DNA from: JBKHJZ01 sp046537875
Lineage (GTDB): Bacteria > Actinomycetota > Acidimicrobiia > Acidimicrobiales > VFJN01
Assembly (NCBI GenBank): GCA_046537875.1
Contig: JBKHJZ010000001.1
Coordinates: 17,012-81,011, forward strand
Direction: 5' to 3'
DNA length: 64,000 nt
Shown here piece by piece: positions 32,427-41,592 of the stretch. The translations under genes and the position numbers were made by a program. The notes under the pieces were generated by a model. The model was not told the origin of the DNA. It made no database searches and was given only the letters and a program-made list of their open reading frames with translations. The first letter of the stretch is position 1, and the number at the start of each line of letters is the position of its first letter.

Positions 32427-34616
32427 TCACAGATCGACCGGAGCGACCGCGGCCGACGGGTCGCCGGCGTGGTGACCCACCGAGATGCGGTGTCGCCCGG
32501 CGGGTGGGCGCCAGTCGTGCCGGTCGGGGTCGCGGGTCGCGAGCCGGTCGAACGGGACGCGCACGGCGAACGGTGTGGCCGCACCGGCGGGGACCTCCAC
32601 CCGGGCGAAGCCGACGAGCCGCGCCGGGGCGTCGGCGTCGGGCAGCTCGGCGTAGACCTGCACGACATCGGCCCCGTCGCGCCGGCCGGTGTTCCGGACA
32701 ACGCCCCGCACGTGGATGACGCCGTCCTCCGGGGTGGCGGCGCTCTCCGGGGAGACGGCGACCTCGTCGATCTCGAAGGTGGTGTACGAGAGGCCGAAGC
32801 CGAACGGGAACGCGGGTGTCCTGCCGGTGCGGGCGAGGTGCCACCAGCCGTGCCAGCGGTCGTAGCGGAACGACGTCGCGTCGCGGTCGAACGGCGGCAG
32901 GTCGGCCTCGTCGACGGGCACCGAGAACGGGAGGCGAGCCGACGGGTTCACGGCGCCGGACAGGACGTCGGCGAGCCCGGGCCCGGCCTGCGAGCCGCCG
33001 TACCACGCCTGCACGACGGCCGGGACCTCGTCGGCCCAGTCGCTGACGACGACGGCGCTGCCGGCCTGGATGGCGACGATCGTGCGGGGGTTGGCGGCCG
33101 CGACGGCACGGATCAGGGCGACGTCGTCGTCCCGGAGCCGCAGCGTGTCGCGGTCGCCGCCGACGGCGAAGCCTCCCTCCCGGCCGGCCACGTGGCCCGG
33201 CTTCGTCGTCTCCGGCAGCGTCGCCACCCACGACTCGAAGCGCTCGACGACCTCCGGCTCGTCGGCCGGCGGGAACAGGGCCGCGAGCGACGGGTCGGTG
33301 GCGCCGATGTACTCGCCCTCGTCGAGGTACGTGTAGCCGACGACGACCACGGCGACGTCGGCCTCGGCGGCGACGGCCGCCGCCCGGTCGCGGTCGGCGC
33401 CGTCGTCGTGGGTGGCGTCGCCGAAGGCGTCGCGCAGGCCGTCGAGCACGGTCCGGCACTCCAGGTCCCAGACGTCGCTCGAGCCGCCGTCGCCCACGTT
33501 GACCATGCCGGCCAACCGGCCGAGGACCGCGACCCGGGCGCTGGCGTCGAGGGGCAGCGCCGGCGCGCCGTCGACGGGCTCGTTGCGGAGCAGCACGACC
33601 GACCGGGCGGCGGCCTCCCGGGCCAGCGCCCGGTGCCCGTCGCTGCCGAGGACGTCGATCGACGGAGCGGGAGCCGACAGGACGTCGTCGAACCGGAGCA
33701 GCGTGGCGATCACCCGCTCGACGGCGCGGTCGACGTCGCCCCAGGACGCCTCGCCCCGCTCGAGCGCGCCAGGGAGGTGCCGGGCCCGCACCATCCGGTA
33801 GGGCATCTCGACGTCGAGGCCGGCGGCGATCGACGTGGCGGCGTCGCGCAGCCCGAGGATCCAGTCGCTGATGACGAAGCCCTCGAAGCCCCACTCGTCC
33901 CGCAGGACGTCGGTGAGCAGCTGGCGGTTCTGGCCGGCCCACTCGCCGTTGACCGAGTTGTAGGCCGACATCACCGCCGCCACGCCCCCGTCGACGATCC
34001 GCTTGAAGTGCGGCAGGTACACCTCGTGCAGGGCCACCTCGTCGACCTCGATGTCGACGGAGAACCGGGCTTTCTCCATGGAGTTGCACGCGAAGTGCTT
34101 CACGCACGCGAGCACGTGGCGCTGGAGGCCTCGGGTGAGCGCGGCGCCCAGCTCGCCGACGTGGAACGGATCCTCGCCGTAGGTCTCCTGGGCGCGACCC
34201 CACGCCGGGTGGCGCAGGATGTTCACGCACACCGCACCGGTGAGGGTCGCGCCCGTGGCCCGCAGCTCGCGGCCGATGGCCTCCCCGACCCGCTCCTCGA
34301 GGTCCGGGTCCCACGTCGCGCCCCGGGCCATCGACACGGGGAAGCACGTGGCGTTGCGGGTGACGGCTCCACGCGGCCCGTCGCTGAAGCGCAGGCCGGG
34401 GATCCCGAGGCGCTCGACCTCGCCGGCCACGAACGGTGCCTGGTGGTAGCCGTCGTTGCCGAGGAACTCCAGCCCGGCCCAGGTGGGGGCGTCGCCGTCG
34501 ACGCACCACAGGCGCTCCTCGGGTGTCATCGCGGCGACCAGCCCGCGGGCGGCGTCCACCGGCGCCGTTCCCCGCCGGACGGCCGCGCGGGCGTCGTCGA
34601 AGGTCGAGATGCTCAC
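32427..34616 (-). CDS. Glycoside hydrolase family 3 beta-glucosidase-like
   Basis: A 729-residue GH3 enzyme: N-terminal TIM-barrel domain with KHF at 173-175 and the nucleophile Asp251 in FVISDW, then an alpha/beta sandwich domain, then a C-terminal fibronectin-like domain from about 610 (FGFGLSYTTFE marks the junction). No signal peptide is visible, so it is probably cytoplasmic and trims a glycoside that has been imported. It is the only carbohydrate gene in the window, and stands between TauD and an SDR; it might release the aglycone that the surrounding genes degrade, which is only a guess from context. Confidence 0.92.
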   Translation of the reverse strand: MSISTFDDARAAVRRGTAPVDAARGLVAAMTPEERLWCVDGDAPTWAGLEFLGNDGYHQAPFVAGEVERLGIPGLRFSDGPRGAVTRNATCFPVSMARGATWDPDLEERVGEAIGRELRATGATLTGAVCVNILRHPAWGRAQETYGEDPFHVGELGAALTRGLQRHVLACVKHFACNSMEKARFSVDIEVDEVALHEVYLPHFKRIVDGGVAAVMSAYNSVNGEWAGQNRQLLTDVLRDEWGFEGFVISDWILGLRDAATSIAAGLDVEMPYRMVRARHLPGALERGEASWGDVDRAVERVIATLLRFDDVLSAPAPSIDVLGSDGHRALAREAAARSVVLLRNEPVDGAPALPLDASARVAVLGRLAGMVNVGDGGSSDVWDLECRTVLDGLRDAFGDATHDDGADRDRAAAVAAEADVAVVVVGYTYLDEGEYIGATDPSLAALFPPADEPEVVERFESWVATLPETTKPGHVAGREGGFAVGGDRDTLRLRDDDVALIRAVAAANPRTIVAIQAGSAVVVSDWADEVPAVVQAWYGGSQAGPGLADVLSGAVNPSARLPFSVPVDEADLPPFDRDATSFRYDRWHGWWHLARTGRTPAFPFGFGLSYTTFEIDEVAVSPESAATPEDGVIHVRGVVRNTGRRDGADVVQVYAELPDADAPARLVGFARVEVPAGAATPFAVRVPFDRLATRDPDRHDWRPPAGRHRISVGHHAGDPSAAVAPVDL

Positions 34617-34750
34617 GTCGCCTCCTTCATGCGGCAGCTTCGGCGTAGCCGGCGCGGGAACCGCCGCTCGACGGGTACGAGGCCCGGCGGGCGTCCTGCG
34701 GGGCCGTCAGTCTCGATGCCGGCCAGTGTCGGAGCTCGTGATGTCGTCGG

Positions 34751-35494
34751 TCAGGGGAGCCGGGCCGCGGTGCCGGCATCGATCGGGATGATGGCACCGG
34801 TCAGCAAGCTGGCCCGGTCCGAGGCGAGGAACGAGGCGAGCTCGGCGACCTCCTCGGGGCGGCCCGCACGCTTCAGGGCCGACCACTCGATGAGCTGGGG
34901 GAAGTGCTTCGCGGAGCCCGGTCCACCCGTCAGCTCGGTCTCGACGAAGCCGGGGCAGATCGCGTTGGCGCGGATGCCCTTCGCCCCGTACTCGATGGCC
35001 GCCGACTTCGTCAGCGAGATCACGCCGGCCTTCGAGATGCTGTAGACGCTCGTCCCGATCGACGCGTTCATGCCTCCGATCGAGGACCAGTTCACGATCG
35101 AGCCGCCACCGGTGGGCAGCATCGCCCGGATCCCGTGCTTGGTTCCCAACAGCACGCCGGTGAGGTTGACGTCCATGATCCGCTGGTAGTCCTCGAGGGT
35201 TGTGTCGGCGAACATGCCGCCGGCGCCGATGCCCGCGACGTTGAGCACTGCGTCGACCCGGCCGAGCTCGTCGACGGCGCGGGCGAACATCGCCTCGACG
35301 TCGGCCTCCTCGCGCACGTCGCAGCGGCACGGGATCACAGCATCGCCGAGGGTGGCGGCCGTCTCCTCCTCGCGGCCCGTGATGTCGGCGGCGACCACCT
35401 TCGCGCCCTCCCGTACGAACACCCCGGCGGTGGCCCGGCCCATCCCGGATCCCGCGCCGGTGATCACCGCCACCTTGCCGTCGAGCTCACCCAC
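34751..35494 (-). CDS. SDR-family oxidoreductase
   Basis: A 247-residue classical SDR: TGAGSGMG (12-19), NVAG (about 83-86), a serine at about 134 in WSSIGG, and YSISK as catalytic Tyr and Lys (about 149-153). It probably dehydrogenates a secondary alcohol. I begin at GTG 35494 because GGGAGGA lies five bases upstream; an ATG 51 bases earlier would add a non-conserved tail. It lies 134 bases downstream of the GH3 gene on the same strand and is likely a separate transcript. Confidence 0.88.
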   Translation of the reverse strand: MGELDGKVAVITGAGSGMGRATAGVFVREGAKVVAADITGREEETAATLGDAVIPCRCDVREEADVEAMFARAVDELGRVDAVLNVAGIGAGGMFADTTLEDYQRIMDVNLTGVLLGTKHGIRAMLPTGGGSIVNWSSIGGMNASIGTSVYSISKAGVISLTKSAAIEYGAKGIRANAICPGFVETELTGGPGSAKHFPQLIEWSALKRAGRPEEVAELASFLASDRASLLTGAIIPIDAGTAARLP

Positions 35495-35594
35495 GTGCGT
35501 CCTCCCCCTGCCAGTGCGCGCCCCCCTCGGCGCGTTGACGGGCACACCGTAGGGCTGTGCGACTGCTCAGCACCACTCCGGCGGCGGCGGTGGT

Positions 35595-35681
35595 GGCTAC
35601 CGGATGGCCTAGTGGCCATGCAGCGTGGCGTCGGCGCTGGCTACCGGATCGCCCCGTCGCCGTGCAGCGTGGCGCCGGGCT
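35595..35681. repeat. Imperfect tandem duplication of the ligase gene's 3' end
   Basis: Two adjacent units of about 44 bases, 35595-35638 and 35639-35681, both begin GGCTACCGGAT and share GCAGCGTGGCG. The second unit is the end of the ligase gene at 35641, coding its last residues GATLHGDGAIR and stop; the first repeats the same residues with several changes and an extra stop. It is a degenerate downstream copy. Confidence 0.6.
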
Positions 35682-37218
35682 CGGCTGTGGCCCGCAGCTC
35701 CCGCTTGAGGACCTTGCCGGAGGGGTTGCGGGGCAGGGCGTCGAGGAACGTGACGTCCTTCGGCACCTTGAACCCGGCGAGCTGGCCGCGGCAGTGCTCG
35801 ATCAACTCCTCGGCGGTGGCCGCCGCACCGGGGCGGAGGACCACGTGGGCCACGGGCACCTCGCCCCAGCGCTCGTCGGGGCGCCCCACCACCGCGACCT
35901 CGAGGACCGCCGGGTGGTCGTACAGCACCCGCTCGACCTCGGAGCCCGCGATGTTCTCGCCGCCGGAGACGATCATGTCCTTCAATCGGTCGACGATCCA
36001 GAGGTAGCCGTCCTCGTCGCGCACGCCGATGTCGCCGGTGTGGAACCAGCCCCCGGCGAACGCGGTGGCCGTGGCCTCAGGGTCGCGCCAGTAGCCCGTG
36101 AACACCTTGGGTCCGCGCAGGACGATCTCGCCCTTCCCGCCCGGCGCGACCGATCGCCCCTCCTCGTCCCAGACGTCGAGCTCGAGGTGCAGGCAGGGAC
36201 GCCCGACGCTGCCCAGCTTGGTGATGATGCTGTCCCGGTCGAGGAAGGTGTCGCCGGAGACGGTCTCGGTGAGGCCGTAGGCGTCGGCGAACCACGCCGA
36301 GGGGAACGTGCGCTGGATCCGCTCGATCAGCGGGATCGGCATCTTCTCGCCGCCGTTGATGATCACCCGCACCGACGACAGGTCGCGCGACCCGATGTCG
36401 GGCAGCGCCATGATGGCGTTGACCATGGCGGGGGCCAGCCAGACGGTGGTGACCCGGGAGCGCTCGAGCTCGTCGACGACGGCGGCGGCGTCGAAGGCCC
36501 GGTGGATGATGGTGGTGGCGCCGGCGGCGACGAGCGTGGTGGTGGTGAGGTCGAGCGCGCCCACGTGGTAGAGCGGTCCGCAGGCGAGGCCGAGGTCGTC
36601 GCGCGTGAAGCCGAACTCGACGATGTGGGCCAGGTTCTTCCACGCCAGGTTCCCGTGGGTGAGCATGACACCCTTCGGCCGTCCGGTCGTGCCCGACGTG
36701 TACATGAGCCGGTGCACGTCGTCGGGCCCGGCGGGCACCAGCGCCGGGGCGCCGCCCTGGCCGCGCAGCTCGGCGAGCGACGTCCAACCCTCGGGGGCCT
36801 TGGTCACCGTGCAGGCCCGGGCGATCTCGATGCCCGTGCCGGCGAGGGCCTCGTCGGCCAGCGGCGCCAGCGCGTCGTCGCAGACGACGGCCTTGGCCTG
36901 CGAGTGCTCGAGGATGTAGCCGACCTCGGGCGCGGCGAGCCGCCAGTTGATCGGCATCGCGATGGCCCCGAGGTGGTTGGCGGCGAAGATGGTCTCGAGC
37001 AGTTCGGGGCAGTTGTACGCGAGCAGGGCCACCACGTCGCCCCGTCCGATCCCGCGTGACCGCAGGCCACCGGCGAGCGCCGCCGACCGGGCGGCCATCT
37101 CGGCGTAGGTGAGGGTCTCGCCCTCGAACACGGTGATGGGCCGCCCGGGAGACCGGGTGGCGTGGTGGGAGAGCACGCCGGCCCAGTTCACGTCCACCGG
37201 CATCGTCGCGTCGGGCAT
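35641..37218 (-). CDS. AMP-forming acyl-CoA ligase
   Basis: A 525-residue adenylate-forming ligase with the phosphate loop YTSGTTGRPKG (about 174-184), ADAYGLTET near 300-308, FHTGDIG near 391 and the terminal NPSGKVLKREL. A GGGGAGGGGG site is followed by ATG 37218. It is divergent from the TetR gene at 37307, and the operator at 37245-37263 lies between them and overlaps the TACAAC -10 of this gene. It should load the substrate of the TetR regulon onto CoA. A decayed copy of its 3' end is found downstream. Confidence 0.93.
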   Translation of the reverse strand: MPDATMPVDVNWAGVLSHHATRSPGRPITVFEGETLTYAEMAARSAALAGGLRSRGIGRGDVVALLAYNCPELLETIFAANHLGAIAMPINWRLAAPEVGYILEHSQAKAVVCDDALAPLADEALAGTGIEIARACTVTKAPEGWTSLAELRGQGGAPALVPAGPDDVHRLMYTSGTTGRPKGVMLTHGNLAWKNLAHIVEFGFTRDDLGLACGPLYHVGALDLTTTTLVAAGATTIIHRAFDAAAVVDELERSRVTTVWLAPAMVNAIMALPDIGSRDLSSVRVIINGGEKMPIPLIERIQRTFPSAWFADAYGLTETVSGDTFLDRDSIITKLGSVGRPCLHLELDVWDEEGRSVAPGGKGEIVLRGPKVFTGYWRDPEATATAFAGGWFHTGDIGVRDEDGYLWIVDRLKDMIVSGGENIAGSEVERVLYDHPAVLEVAVVGRPDERWGEVPVAHVVLRPGAAATAEELIEHCRGQLAGFKVPKDVTFLDALPRNPSGKVLKRELRATAEPGATLHGDGAIR

Positions 37219-37244
37219 CGGCGTGGCCCCCTCCCCACTTGCCG

Positions 37245-37263
37245 TTGTACCGACCGGTCATCC
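37245..37263. promoter_or_regulatory. Operator A of the 37307 TetR regulon
   Basis: The core ACCGACCGGT (37249-37258) lies within TTGTACCGACCGGTCATCC. On the minus strand it merges with TACAAC, the likely -10 of the ligase gene. It sits 31 bases from the ligase start and about 49 from the TetR start. It matches operator D at 15 of 19 bases. Confidence 0.7.
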
Positions 37264-37306
37264 TATCGACCCGACCCGCACCGGGGGGCCGGTAGCCTGC
37301 GGGTCC

Positions 37307-37948
37307 ATGCCGTGGGCCGATCCGAGCGACGACTCCAGTCGCAGCGACCGGTGGCGGGCCCGCCGCGCCGCCATCGTCGACACGTCGGCCCGCCTGTTCG
37401 CTGCGCACGGCTACCACGCCACGGGCATCAACGAGCTGTGCGACGCCAACGACCTCGGCAAGGGCGCGCTGTACCACTACATCGGCTCGAAGGAGCACCT
37501 GCTCGCCGCCATCCACGACCGGGTGATGGACGAGGTCCTCCGGGGCGCCGACCGGGTCGCCGAGGCCGGCGGGTCCCCGCCCGCGCAGCTCGCCATGCTC
37601 GGCGAGGAGCTCCTCGACGTCATCCACCGCTTCCCCGACCACGTCTGGGTGTTCCTGCACGAGTTTCCCGCCCTCACCGGTGAGCGGGCCGAGCGCTTCC
37701 GGGCGCGCCGCCGGGAGTACGAGCGGCGGGTCGAGGCGGTGCTCCGGGCCGGCGTGGCGTCGGGGGAGTTCCGCGAGATCGACCCGTGGCTCACCGCCCG
37801 GGCGTGGCTGGGCATGCACAACTACACGTACCTGTGGCTGAAGCCCGGGCACCGCCTGTCGGCGAGGGACGTGGCCGAGCCGTTCGCCACCATCTTCCTG
37901 CGGGGCATCCAGGGGTCGCTTCCCCTCGGCTCCGGCCGCCCTGGTTGA
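37307..37948 (+). CDS. TetR-family regulator (probable regulon repressor)
   Basis: A 213-residue TetR repressor. Its DNA-binding half (about 20-70) reads FAAHGYHATGINELCDANDLG and then KGALYHYIGSKEHLL, close to the KstR2 style. It lies divergent to the ligase at 35641, with operator A between them. Near-identical sites recur at 40281-40299 and 44767-44785, each between divergent catabolic genes, and a weaker one at 38011-38029. No other TetR gene is close, so it is the best candidate to bind them. The inducer is presumably a CoA ester of the pathway, as in KstR2; not shown by the sequence. Confidence 0.9.
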   Translation: MPWADPSDDSSRSDRWRARRAAIVDTSARLFAAHGYHATGINELCDANDLGKGALYHYIGSKEHLLAAIHDRVMDEVLRGADRVAEAGGSPPAQLAMLGEELLDVIHRFPDHVWVFLHEFPALTGERAERFRARRREYERRVEAVLRAGVASGEFREIDPWLTARAWLGMHNYTYLWLKPGHRLSARDVAEPFATIFLRGIQGSLPLGSGRPG

Positions 37949-38010
37949 CGCCGGCACCCCAGCCGCCGTCGTACCGCTCGGCGCTCCATGGCCGCGACGA
38001 AGTGATCCTA

Positions 38011-38029
38011 TTGGACCGACCGGTAGAGG
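38011..38029. promoter_or_regulatory. Orphan operator B of the 37307 TetR regulon
   Basis: TTGGACCGACCGGTAGAGG holds the same core ACCGACCGGT (38015-38024) as operator A, but it lies between two convergent genes ending at 37948 and 38046. No gene begins here on either strand, so it may be left over from a lost promoter or be a chance match. Confidence 0.5.
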
Positions 38030-38045
38030 CGGGTGGTCGCCCGGG

Positions 38046-38939
38046 TCAGTCGGGGTCGAGGTGCGAGAGGAACCGGGCCGACCAGTCCGTGAGGCTGGCC
38101 GGCACCGTGTAGCCGGCCTCGTCGTTGATCGCCGCCCAGTGCGCGGCGACGTCCTCGATCGTCGCGGCGCCGCCCTCGTCGACCCAGCCCGGGGTGGACG
38201 CGATGAACAGGCGGGCGAAGCGGCCGGCGCCGGCCGTGTAGATCTCCCCGCTGACCCGGCACGCCTCGTGGGCGAGGTAGGCGACCATCGGGGCCACCCG
38301 CTCCGGCGGCATGTCCGGCCCGCCGCCGGCGGCCATCCGGGTCGACGCCGCCGGGGCGATGCAGTTCGCGGTGACCCCGTGCCGGGCGCCCGCCGTCGCG
38401 AGGCTCCGGGCCAGGCCGATGACCCCGCCCTTGGCCACGGCGTACGCCGTGTTGCCGGGAAGCCCGAGCATCCCCGTGGAGGTGGTGAGGACCACCCGCC
38501 CGTAGCCCCGGTCGACGAAGTGGGGCCAGGCCGCGCGCGCCGCGAAGAACGATCCACCGAGGTGCACCGCGAGGTGGGCCTCGTAGTCGTCGGTGGGCAC
38601 GTCGGGGAACGGCGCCCACCGCATGATCCCCGCGTTGGCGACGAGCACGTCGACGCGGCCGAACGCTCGAGCGGCGGCGCCGACGAGTGCCTCGGCGCCG
38701 GGCTCGGTGGCCACGTCGGAGGTGTCGGCGATCGCCGTCCCGCCGGCGTCCGTGATCTCGGCGGCGACTGCGGCGGCCGGCCCGGCGTCGGCGCCTTCGC
38801 CGGCCATCGATCCGCCGAGGTCGTTGACCACGACCGCGGCGCCCCGCTCGGCGAGCAGGCGCGCGTAGGCCCGGCCGAGGCCGCGGCCGGCGCCGGTGAC
38901 GACGGCGACGCGCCCGTCGAAGCGGAGGTGCTCGCTCAT
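38046..38939 (-). CDS. SDR-family oxidoreductase
   Basis: A 297-residue SDR, longer than the classical type and similar in layout to the dehydrogenase domain of peroxisomal multifunctional enzyme 2: TGAGRGLG (15-22), NDLGGSMAGEG (39-49), an ANAG motif near 101-104, and YAVAK as the catalytic pair (about 168-172). It likely oxidises a 3-hydroxyacyl-CoA. It is 34 bases downstream of the amidohydrolase at 38974 on the same strand, so both are controlled from operator C. Confidence 0.88.
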   Translation of the reverse strand: MSEHLRFDGRVAVVTGAGRGLGRAYARLLAERGAAVVVNDLGGSMAGEGADAGPAAAVAAEITDAGGTAIADTSDVATEPGAEALVGAAARAFGRVDVLVANAGIMRWAPFPDVPTDDYEAHLAVHLGGSFFAARAAWPHFVDRGYGRVVLTTSTGMLGLPGNTAYAVAKGGVIGLARSLATAGARHGVTANCIAPAASTRMAAGGGPDMPPERVAPMVAYLAHEACRVSGEIYTAGAGRFARLFIASTPGWVDEGGAATIEDVAAHWAAINDEAGYTVPASLTDWSARFLSHLDPD

Positions 38940-38973
38940 GGCCGGTCGGCGGATCGGCGCCGGCGCGGGCGGC

Positions 38974-40218
38974 TCAGGCCGGCACCGGTGCCAGGCCGAG
39001 GACGTTCGCGAGCGTGCCGCCCAGGATCGCCTTGCGCTCGTCGTCGGGAAGGCCGGCGAGCTGCGTGGCGATCAGCTCGCGGCTGCCACGGAAGGTGCCC
39101 TCGGCATGCGGGTAGTCGTTGCCCCACACGATGGTCGAGAGGCCGGTGATGTGCCGGCAGGCCACCGCCACCGGGTCGTCCTGGAACTGCACGTGGAACT
39201 GGCGCCGGACGTACTCGCTCGGCATCAGCGGGTACGGCCACTTCTCGTTCAGGCGGAACAGCTGCGCCATGTCGGGCTGGTCGTGGGCCGGCCGGCTGTC
39301 GTCCCAGCGGCCGAGCCACCAGTCGGGGTCCTGGCCGGTGCCGGTGATCCAGCACTTGTCGAGGCCGCCGACGAGCGACGACAGCCAGTGGGCGTTGAAC
39401 TCGATCAGGCAGAAGTGCAGGTCGGGGTAGCGCTCGGGCACGCCGGCCCCGATGAGGTGGCAGATCAGCTGTTGCGGGACGATGGTGCCGTAGACGGCCT
39501 GGGTGACCATCCGCTTCGCCGCCGCCTTCCCGGTCATCGGCTGGTTGACCTGGGCGGCGTTCTCCAGCACCACCTTCAGCGTGGTGGCCTCGGCGTCGTC
39601 GACCTTCACGCCGCCGGTCTGGGTGTGGAAGAAGGGTTGCACGCCGTTGGCCTGCGCCGCCGCCCACACCGGGTCGAGCTCGTGTGTGTGGTAGTTCCGC
39701 GGCGGCGTCGCCGGCAGGAGGATCGCCCGGAAGCCGTTCCCGGCCACCCGCTCGATCTCGGTGACGGCGTCGTCGACGTCGGTGATGGGGATCGGTGCCG
39801 TGAATACCAGGCGGTCGAAGTACGGCGCGAACCGCTCGACGATGTAGTCGTTGTAGACCCGGGCGTGGGCCATCGACAGCTCGTGGTCGTCGGAGTAGAG
39901 GCCGAACAGCGACAGGTTCGGGTGCATGACCTGGACGTCGACCCCGTCCAGGTCCATGTCCTCGAGGATGCACTCCGGGTCGCCCTCGGGCATGCGGCCG
40001 CCGGTCTGGCGGTAGCGGGAGATGGTCCAGCCCTCGTAGCCGGCGGTGTGCAGCCGGCGGAACTTGCGGGCGCCGCCCTCCACCCAGGGCTCGTCGAGCT
40101 CGAAGTCCTCCTCCCACACCGCGCGGTCGCGGAGGTGCCTCGGGAGGCGGGTCTTGAACAGGTCGGTCGGCTCGAGGACGTGCCCGTCCCCCGAGACGAC
40201 GAAGTCCTTCTCAACCAT
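38974..40218 (-). CDS. Amidohydrolase (COG2159-type)
   Basis: A 414-residue amidohydrolase-2 family TIM barrel protein. It starts with the metal site SGDGHVLEPTDLF (9-21) and ends with WGNDYPHAEGTF carrying the conserved Asp. Such proteins hydrolyse C-C or C-N bonds of ring compounds or remove carboxyl groups. It shares operator C (40281-40299) with the divergent cyclase gene at 40322. Paralogues at 13110 and 53328 share the same motifs. The reaction is not known. Confidence 0.87.
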   Translation of the reverse strand: MVEKDFVVSGDGHVLEPTDLFKTRLPRHLRDRAVWEEDFELDEPWVEGGARKFRRLHTAGYEGWTISRYRQTGGRMPEGDPECILEDMDLDGVDVQVMHPNLSLFGLYSDDHELSMAHARVYNDYIVERFAPYFDRLVFTAPIPITDVDDAVTEIERVAGNGFRAILLPATPPRNYHTHELDPVWAAAQANGVQPFFHTQTGGVKVDDAEATTLKVVLENAAQVNQPMTGKAAAKRMVTQAVYGTIVPQQLICHLIGAGVPERYPDLHFCLIEFNAHWLSSLVGGLDKCWITGTGQDPDWWLGRWDDSRPAHDQPDMAQLFRLNEKWPYPLMPSEYVRRQFHVQFQDDPVAVACRHITGLSTIVWGNDYPHAEGTFRGSRELIATQLAGLPDDERKAILGGTLANVLGLAPVPA

Positions 40219-40280
40219 CGTGCTCTACCTTCCCGAGCATGAAAATTGCGTTGTCGTCGTGCGCGAAAGCCCGTCCCCAA

Positions 40281-40299
40281 AGTAGACCGATCGGTACAA
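40281..40299. promoter_or_regulatory. Operator C of the 37307 TetR regulon
   Basis: AGTAGACCGATCGGTACAA, with the perfect palindrome ACCGATCGGT at 40286-40295. It is identical over 19 bases to operator D on the other strand. TACAAC (40295-40300) is a candidate -10 for the cyclase gene; TACTTT on the minus strand may serve the amidohydrolase gene. Confidence 0.75.
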
Positions 40300-40321
40300 C
40301 CCCGGCAACGAGGAGGACGAC

Positions 40322-41359
40322 GTGACGTCACGGTGGAGGCAGCGCCCACCGGGGTCGACCTGGGGGGACTGGGGTGACGACGACGAGCTGGGCCGGATCA
40401 ACCTGCTCACCCCCGAGAAGGTGCTCCACGGGGTGCGCGAGGTGGAGCACGGCCTCTCGTTCTGCCTGAGCCTGCCGCTCGACCTGCCCGGCGGCACCGT
40501 GCTCAACCAGCGCCGCCGCCCGCCCCGCGTCGCTCCGACCGAGGACATGGAGGGCACCCCGGCCACCTTCTACAACGTCCACATGAGCGAGATGCCCGGC
40601 TTCGGCGACCCCAAGTACGTCGATGTCTGGGCCGACGACGTGGTCACCCTGGCGCTGCAGTACTCCACGCAGTGGGACTCGCTCGCCCACGTCGGCGCCG
40701 AGTTCGACGCCGACGGCGACGGGGTCGACGAGGCCGTCTACTACAACGGCTACCGGGCCGGGGTCGATCTCGAGGGCCCCACCGCCGACGGCCGCTGCGT
40801 CGCCCACCACCTCGGCCTCGAGCACATGGCCGTCCACGGCGTGCAGGGCCGCGGCGTCCTCGTCGACCTCGAGGCCCACCTCGGCCGCGAGTGGCGGGCC
40901 GTCGACCTGGCCACCCTGCAGGCGATCATGGACGCCGACGGCGTGGTGGTGGAGCCCGGCGACGTCCTGCTCCTCCACACCGGCTTCGCCACCCAGCTCG
41001 TGGAGTGGGGCGGGGCGCCCGACCCGCGCACGGTCTTCACGACGGGCAGCTACCTCGACGCCCACGACCAGGCGCTGCTCGAGTGGATCGCCGACAGCGG
41101 GATCGCCGCGCTCGCGGCCGACAACTACGCGGTGGAGGGGCTGCTCGGGAAGGACCGGGATCCCGCCCGCCACTCGTTCCTGCCCATCCACCACCTGTGC
41201 CTGTTCAAGCTCGGGGTGCCCCTCGGCGAGCTGTGGTACCTGCGCGACCTGGCCGCCTGGCTGCGGGAGCACGGCCGCAGCCGGTTCCTGCTCACGGCGC
41301 CGCCGCTCCGCCTGCCCGGCATCGTCGGCTCACCCGTCACCCCGATCGCGACCGTGTGA
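40322..41359 (+). CDS. Cyclase-family protein (kynurenine formamidase-like)
   Basis: A 345-residue member of the cyclase family (PF04199), metal-dependent hydrolases such as kynurenine formamidase and isatin hydrolase. The usual HxGTHxDxxxH motif appears in the variant form QWDSLAHVG (about 119-127), common in one actinobacterial branch, and AADNYAVEG (about 262-270) lies near the C-terminal metal site. It may hydrolyse a lactone or amide ring, which would fit after the Baeyer-Villiger enzyme at 43124. The GTG start follows GAGGAGG. The gene is divergent to the amidohydrolase and shares operator C. Confidence 0.85.
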   Translation: MTSRWRQRPPGSTWGDWGDDDELGRINLLTPEKVLHGVREVEHGLSFCLSLPLDLPGGTVLNQRRRPPRVAPTEDMEGTPATFYNVHMSEMPGFGDPKYVDVWADDVVTLALQYSTQWDSLAHVGAEFDADGDGVDEAVYYNGYRAGVDLEGPTADGRCVAHHLGLEHMAVHGVQGRGVLVDLEAHLGREWRAVDLATLQAIMDADGVVVEPGDVLLLHTGFATQLVEWGGAPDPRTVFTTGSYLDAHDQALLEWIADSGIAALAADNYAVEGLLGKDRDPARHSFLPIHHLCLFKLGVPLGELWYLRDLAAWLREHGRSRFLLTAPPLRLPGIVGSPVTPIATV

Positions 41360-41546
41360 CCTCGGCCGATCGCGCGGTCGCTCGTTGCTCGATCGTGCCG
41401 GGTCCGGTGAGACCCTCACCATCATCACCGGTCGCCCCGCCATCATGCTCGCTCCCTCGGACCACGTTCGGGGACCGCACGTGCTGCCGGAGAGCGTGCC
41501 GTTCGATCGGGCTGCCTTCAGCGGTGTGGCGGCACGCTTCACGACG

Positions 41547-41552
41547 TATGAT
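41547..41552 (+). promoter_or_regulatory. Candidate -10 of the PHP-protein gene
   Basis: TATGAT lies 40 bases before GTG 41593, in the 233-base gap after the cyclase gene. No convincing -35 is found, and no operator of the neighbouring regulon is present, so the PHP gene is probably controlled separately. The rest of the gap shows nothing I can name. Confidence 0.35.
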
Positions 41553-41592
41553 GGCTGCGGTCGGAGGCTGTCACTGACGGGGGGAGTGTGAC

